DNA of 7,339 nucleotides, from positions 1 to 7,339 of the forward strand of contig WLHG01000049.1 in NCBI GenBank assembly GCA_009702845.1, read 5' to 3'. The translations under genes and the position numbers were made by a program. Origin of the DNA: Actinomycetota bacterium. Its GTDB lineage: Bacteria > Actinomycetota > Actinomycetes > Nanopelagicales > Nanopelagicaceae. This document shows, piece after piece, positions 5,694-7,339 of this stretch; the stretch's first letter is position 1; each line of letters opens with the position of its first letter. The notes beneath the pieces were generated by a model that was not told the origin of the DNA, ran no database searches, and was given only the letters and a program-made list of their open reading frames with translations.

Positions 5694-6598
5694 CCAATAA
5701 GTTCGCGGTCGCGCTTGATTTCGCGATCATGCTTGCAAGGGCGATCTAAATGCGAGTCATAACAGGAATCACATAGCAAAACCAACTGGTGACACTCAGC
5801 TTTTTGGCAGTTTCTAAACTCTTTGGTCGGGCCGTTGCAGTGAGCGCACTGCCCAATTAATTTAGTGTGATCGCTAAAATCGATGGTCAAGCGATCATCA
5901 AATGTATAGAGGGATCCCTCCCACAGGCCGTCGTCGCCAAAGGCGTTTCCATAGCGAACAATGCCGCCTTTAACTTGATAGACCTCTTTGAAGCCACGAT
6001 TTTTCATTACCACTGAGAGAATTTCACAGCGAATGCCGCCGGTGCAGTAAGTCACGATTGGCTTATCTTTCATATGGTCGTACTTGCCACTTTCGATCTC
6101 TTTAACAAAGTCATGTGAGGTAGTGACATCGGGAACTACTGCGTTCTTGAATTTACCAATTTTAGCTTCAAATGAATTACGGCCATCGAAGAAGAAGACA
6201 TCATCACCGCGCTCTTCAACTAATTTATTAACTTCCTCAGGCCGAAGGTGAACCCCGCCTCCGATGACGCCATTTTCATCGACTTGAATCTCACCGGGAT
6301 TACCAAAGGCCACTAACTCATCTCTTATTTTGATTTTTAGCTTCGGGAAGTCATTGCCTGTTCCTTCAGACCATTTGAAATCAATCTTTTTAAAGCCTGG
6401 GTATTGGCGAGTGTTTTTGATGTACTTTTTGACATCATCCATATTGCCACCAAGCGTGCCATTAATTCCATGTGGAGAAATGAGAATGCGTCCCTTGATA
6501 TTGAGTGATTCGCAGAGTGTTTTTTGCCATAACTTAACGGCCTCTGGATCTGAAATTGGGGCGAATCCATAGTAAAGAATTACTTTATTAAAATTCAT
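5690..6598 (-). CDS. trhO: TrhO, oxygen-dependent tRNA uridine(34) hydroxylase (rhodanese-related, YceA family)
   Basis: A 302-residue TrhO/YceA protein, which hydroxylates uridine 34 of certain tRNAs to 5-hydroxyuridine, the precursor of wobble modifications (cmo5U or mo5U). Order of parts: N-terminal acylphosphatase-like domain (about 1-95, with [17 protein letters not shown] at 35-51), central rhodanese domain (about 115-220) with [15 protein letters not shown] (136-150) and the active-site loop [11 protein letters not shown] (182-192; Cys185 the expected catalytic cysteine). The C-terminal cysteine-rich metal-binding tail has Cys251, 254, 264, 269, 276, 279 and 288. The frame is open for 22 more codons upstream to 6664, but that segment overlaps the preceding gene. 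The family N-terminus begins at [12 protein letters not shown], so ATG at 6598 is chosen. It lies 5 bases after the upstream hydrolase stop without its own ribosome binding site, suggesting translational coupling. The stop overlaps the SIS gene stop at CTAG. Confidence 0.95.
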   Translation of the reverse strand: MNFNKVILYYGFAPISDPEAVKLWQKTLCESLNIKGRILISPHGINGTLGGNMDDVKKYIKNTRQYPGFKKIDFKWSEGTGNDFPKLKIKIRDELVAFGNPGEIQVDENGVIGGGVHLRPEEVNKLVEERGDDVFFFDGRNSFEAKIGKFKNAVVPDVTTSHDFVKEIESGKYDHMKDKPIVTYCTGGIRCEILSVVMKNRGFKEVYQVKGGIVRYGNAFGDDGLWEGSLYTFDDRLTIDFSDHTKLIGQCAHCNGPTKEFRNCQKAECHQLVLLCDSCYDSHLDRPCKHDREIKRDRELIG

Positions 6599-6603
6599 TG
6601 TGC

Positions 6604-7339
6604 TTAGAGCCGTTCTGCCAATATCAATGGTGTCAGCTCGTGGGCGCCAAACTCTTGTGGCCACGCTGGATTTGCGCGTCCATAACCTTGTGCGATTACA
6701 AATGAGGCACGCTCTGCTGGAGTATCTCCACCATGACCACCTTCAGCACGATGGCCATGATCGGTAGTAATCACAACTAACCACGGTTCATCTGCAGACG
6801 CGCGAGCCTCTACCGCTGCAATCATGCTCGCAACGTAGGCATCTATTTTTGTAATTGCAGCTTTATATTCGGGACCAGTGGAATCAAAAATATGACCAGC
6901 CTCATCAACGCCGCAGAAATAAACAAATGAAACATCAGGACCCTTGTTTTCAATGGCATATATGGCCGCCTCATGAACTTCGGCATCGATAACGTCATAT
7001 CCATACATTTCGCCATCGCGCGCAATTACACGGTGCACAAATGCCAGTTGTTGTTCACGGCGCTCATGAATGACTGGACCATGGCCAGCTGGATCAACTA
7101 AAGCTGGCCAACCAGCGGCAGCGAAGGTTGTCGTGGTTTGGTCGTTATAAAAGGCACGAGATAGTAAATCCGGGCGATGATGCAACTTATGCCCAATAAA
7201 GGAGTTATCACTCACGCCATGCTCTTCGTGAGTTGAACCGGTCAAAAGCGTTGACCAGCCAGGTCCTGAGAAAGTTGGTGCTGGCATAGTTATTGTTGTG
7301 AAAAAACCGCTCGACTTTAATGCAGTAATCGTTGGGGAG
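6604..7339 (-). CDS. Alkaline-phosphatase-superfamily hydrolase (type I phosphodiesterase/nucleotide pyrophosphatase-like), N-terminus outside window
   Basis: The frame stays open from the TAA at 6604-6606 through the right edge, so 245 residues of a longer protein are visible. The ATG at 7287 is internal, because [16 protein letters not shown] continues the fold upstream. Marks of the alkaline phosphatase/phosphodiesterase superfamily: [15 protein letters not shown] with EEHGVSDN just after (7275-7207), the usual nucleophile neighbourhood with Ser or Thr as candidate. Next come metal-binding DEAGH (about 6906-6892) and [14 protein letters not shown] (about 6768-6727), which supply Asp and His ligands of a two-metal site. 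The substrate (phosphodiester, phosphomonoester or sulfate ester) cannot be told from these motifs. A signal peptide cannot be checked because the start is missing. It directly precedes trhO with a 5-bp gap, so both are likely on one transcript, although no functional link is known. Confidence 0.88.
   Translation of the reverse strand, partial: SPTITALKSSGFFTTITMPAPTFSGPGWSTLLTGSTHEEHGVSDNSFIGHKLHHRPDLLSRAFYNDQTTTTFAAAGWPALVDPAGHGPVIHERREQQLAFVHRVIARDGEMYGYDVIDAEVHEAAIYAIENKGPDVSFVYFCGVDEAGHIFDSTGPEYKAAITKIDAYVASMIAAVEARASADEPWLVVITTDHGHRAEGGHGGDTPAERASFVIAQGYGRANPAWPQEFGAHELTPLILAERL

Noticed and set aside
6599..6664. 22-codon N-terminal extension of trhO
   Set aside because: It overlaps the end of the upstream hydrolase, has no resemblance to the TrhO N-terminus, and the family begins at the internal [10 protein letters not shown].
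7285..7287. ATG at 7287 as start of the phosphohydrolase
   Set aside because: The frame is open to the window edge, and the residues upstream continue the family pattern before the nucleophile region. The true start must be outside the window.
1..7339. Defence system, mobile element, CRISPR array or prophage
   Set aside because: No repeats of array type, transposase, integrase, nuclease-helicase or phage-like genes were seen. All large frames are metabolic, tRNA-modification or small unknown genes.

Overview
The window looks like a piece of a streamlined bacterial chromosome, most likely an actinobacterium. GC content is moderate, about the mid-40s percent judged by eye. Genes are packed with gaps of a few bases or overlapping stops. 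Several start codons lie 6-7 bases after a TANNNT -10 box, the usual mark of leaderless transcripts, which are common in Actinobacteria. The CoA-transferase tail, the TrhO protein and the lipoprotein-like small protein also read like actinobacterial versions. A freshwater Nanopelagicales (acI) type genome would fit, but that placement is inference. No rRNA, tRNA, CRISPR array, insertion sequence or integrase was seen.

Layout, left to right. Positions 1-528 (+) hold the C-terminal part of an acetyl-CoA hydrolase/transferase family protein. It converges on a small membrane-anchored protein of unknown function (525-959, -), and the two genes share a TTAA stop overlap. Just upstream of the small gene is an IlvD/Edd-family sugar-acid dehydratase (983-2689, -), which starts at TTG behind a strong ribosome binding site. 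Across a 164-bp regulatory gap lies a divergent SMP-30/gluconolactonase-type sugar lactonase (2854-3720, +). It converges at 6 bp on a BadF/BadG-type sugar kinase (3727-4617, -). The kinase is divergent from a GlmS-like double-SIS protein (4641-5693, +), with only 23 bp between their start codons. The SIS gene converges, through a shared CTAG stop overlap, on trhO (5690-6598, -). trhO lies 5 bp downstream of an alkaline-phosphatase-superfamily hydrolase (6604 to the right edge, -).

The middle four genes (983-5693) look like a carbohydrate-use region made of two divergent pairs. The lactonase and dehydratase fit consecutive steps of an oxidative, non-phosphorylating route: sugar lactone to aldonate to 2-keto-3-deoxy-aldonate. 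The kinase and SIS isomerase/deaminase fit phosphorylation of an amino sugar and its conversion to fructose-6-phosphate plus ammonia. The sugar dehydrogenase, the aldolase or later dehydrogenases, a deacetylase, transporters and a regulator are not in the window, so the substrates stay open. The flanking genes (CoA transferase, TrhO, phosphohydrolase) are housekeeping or unrelated functions.
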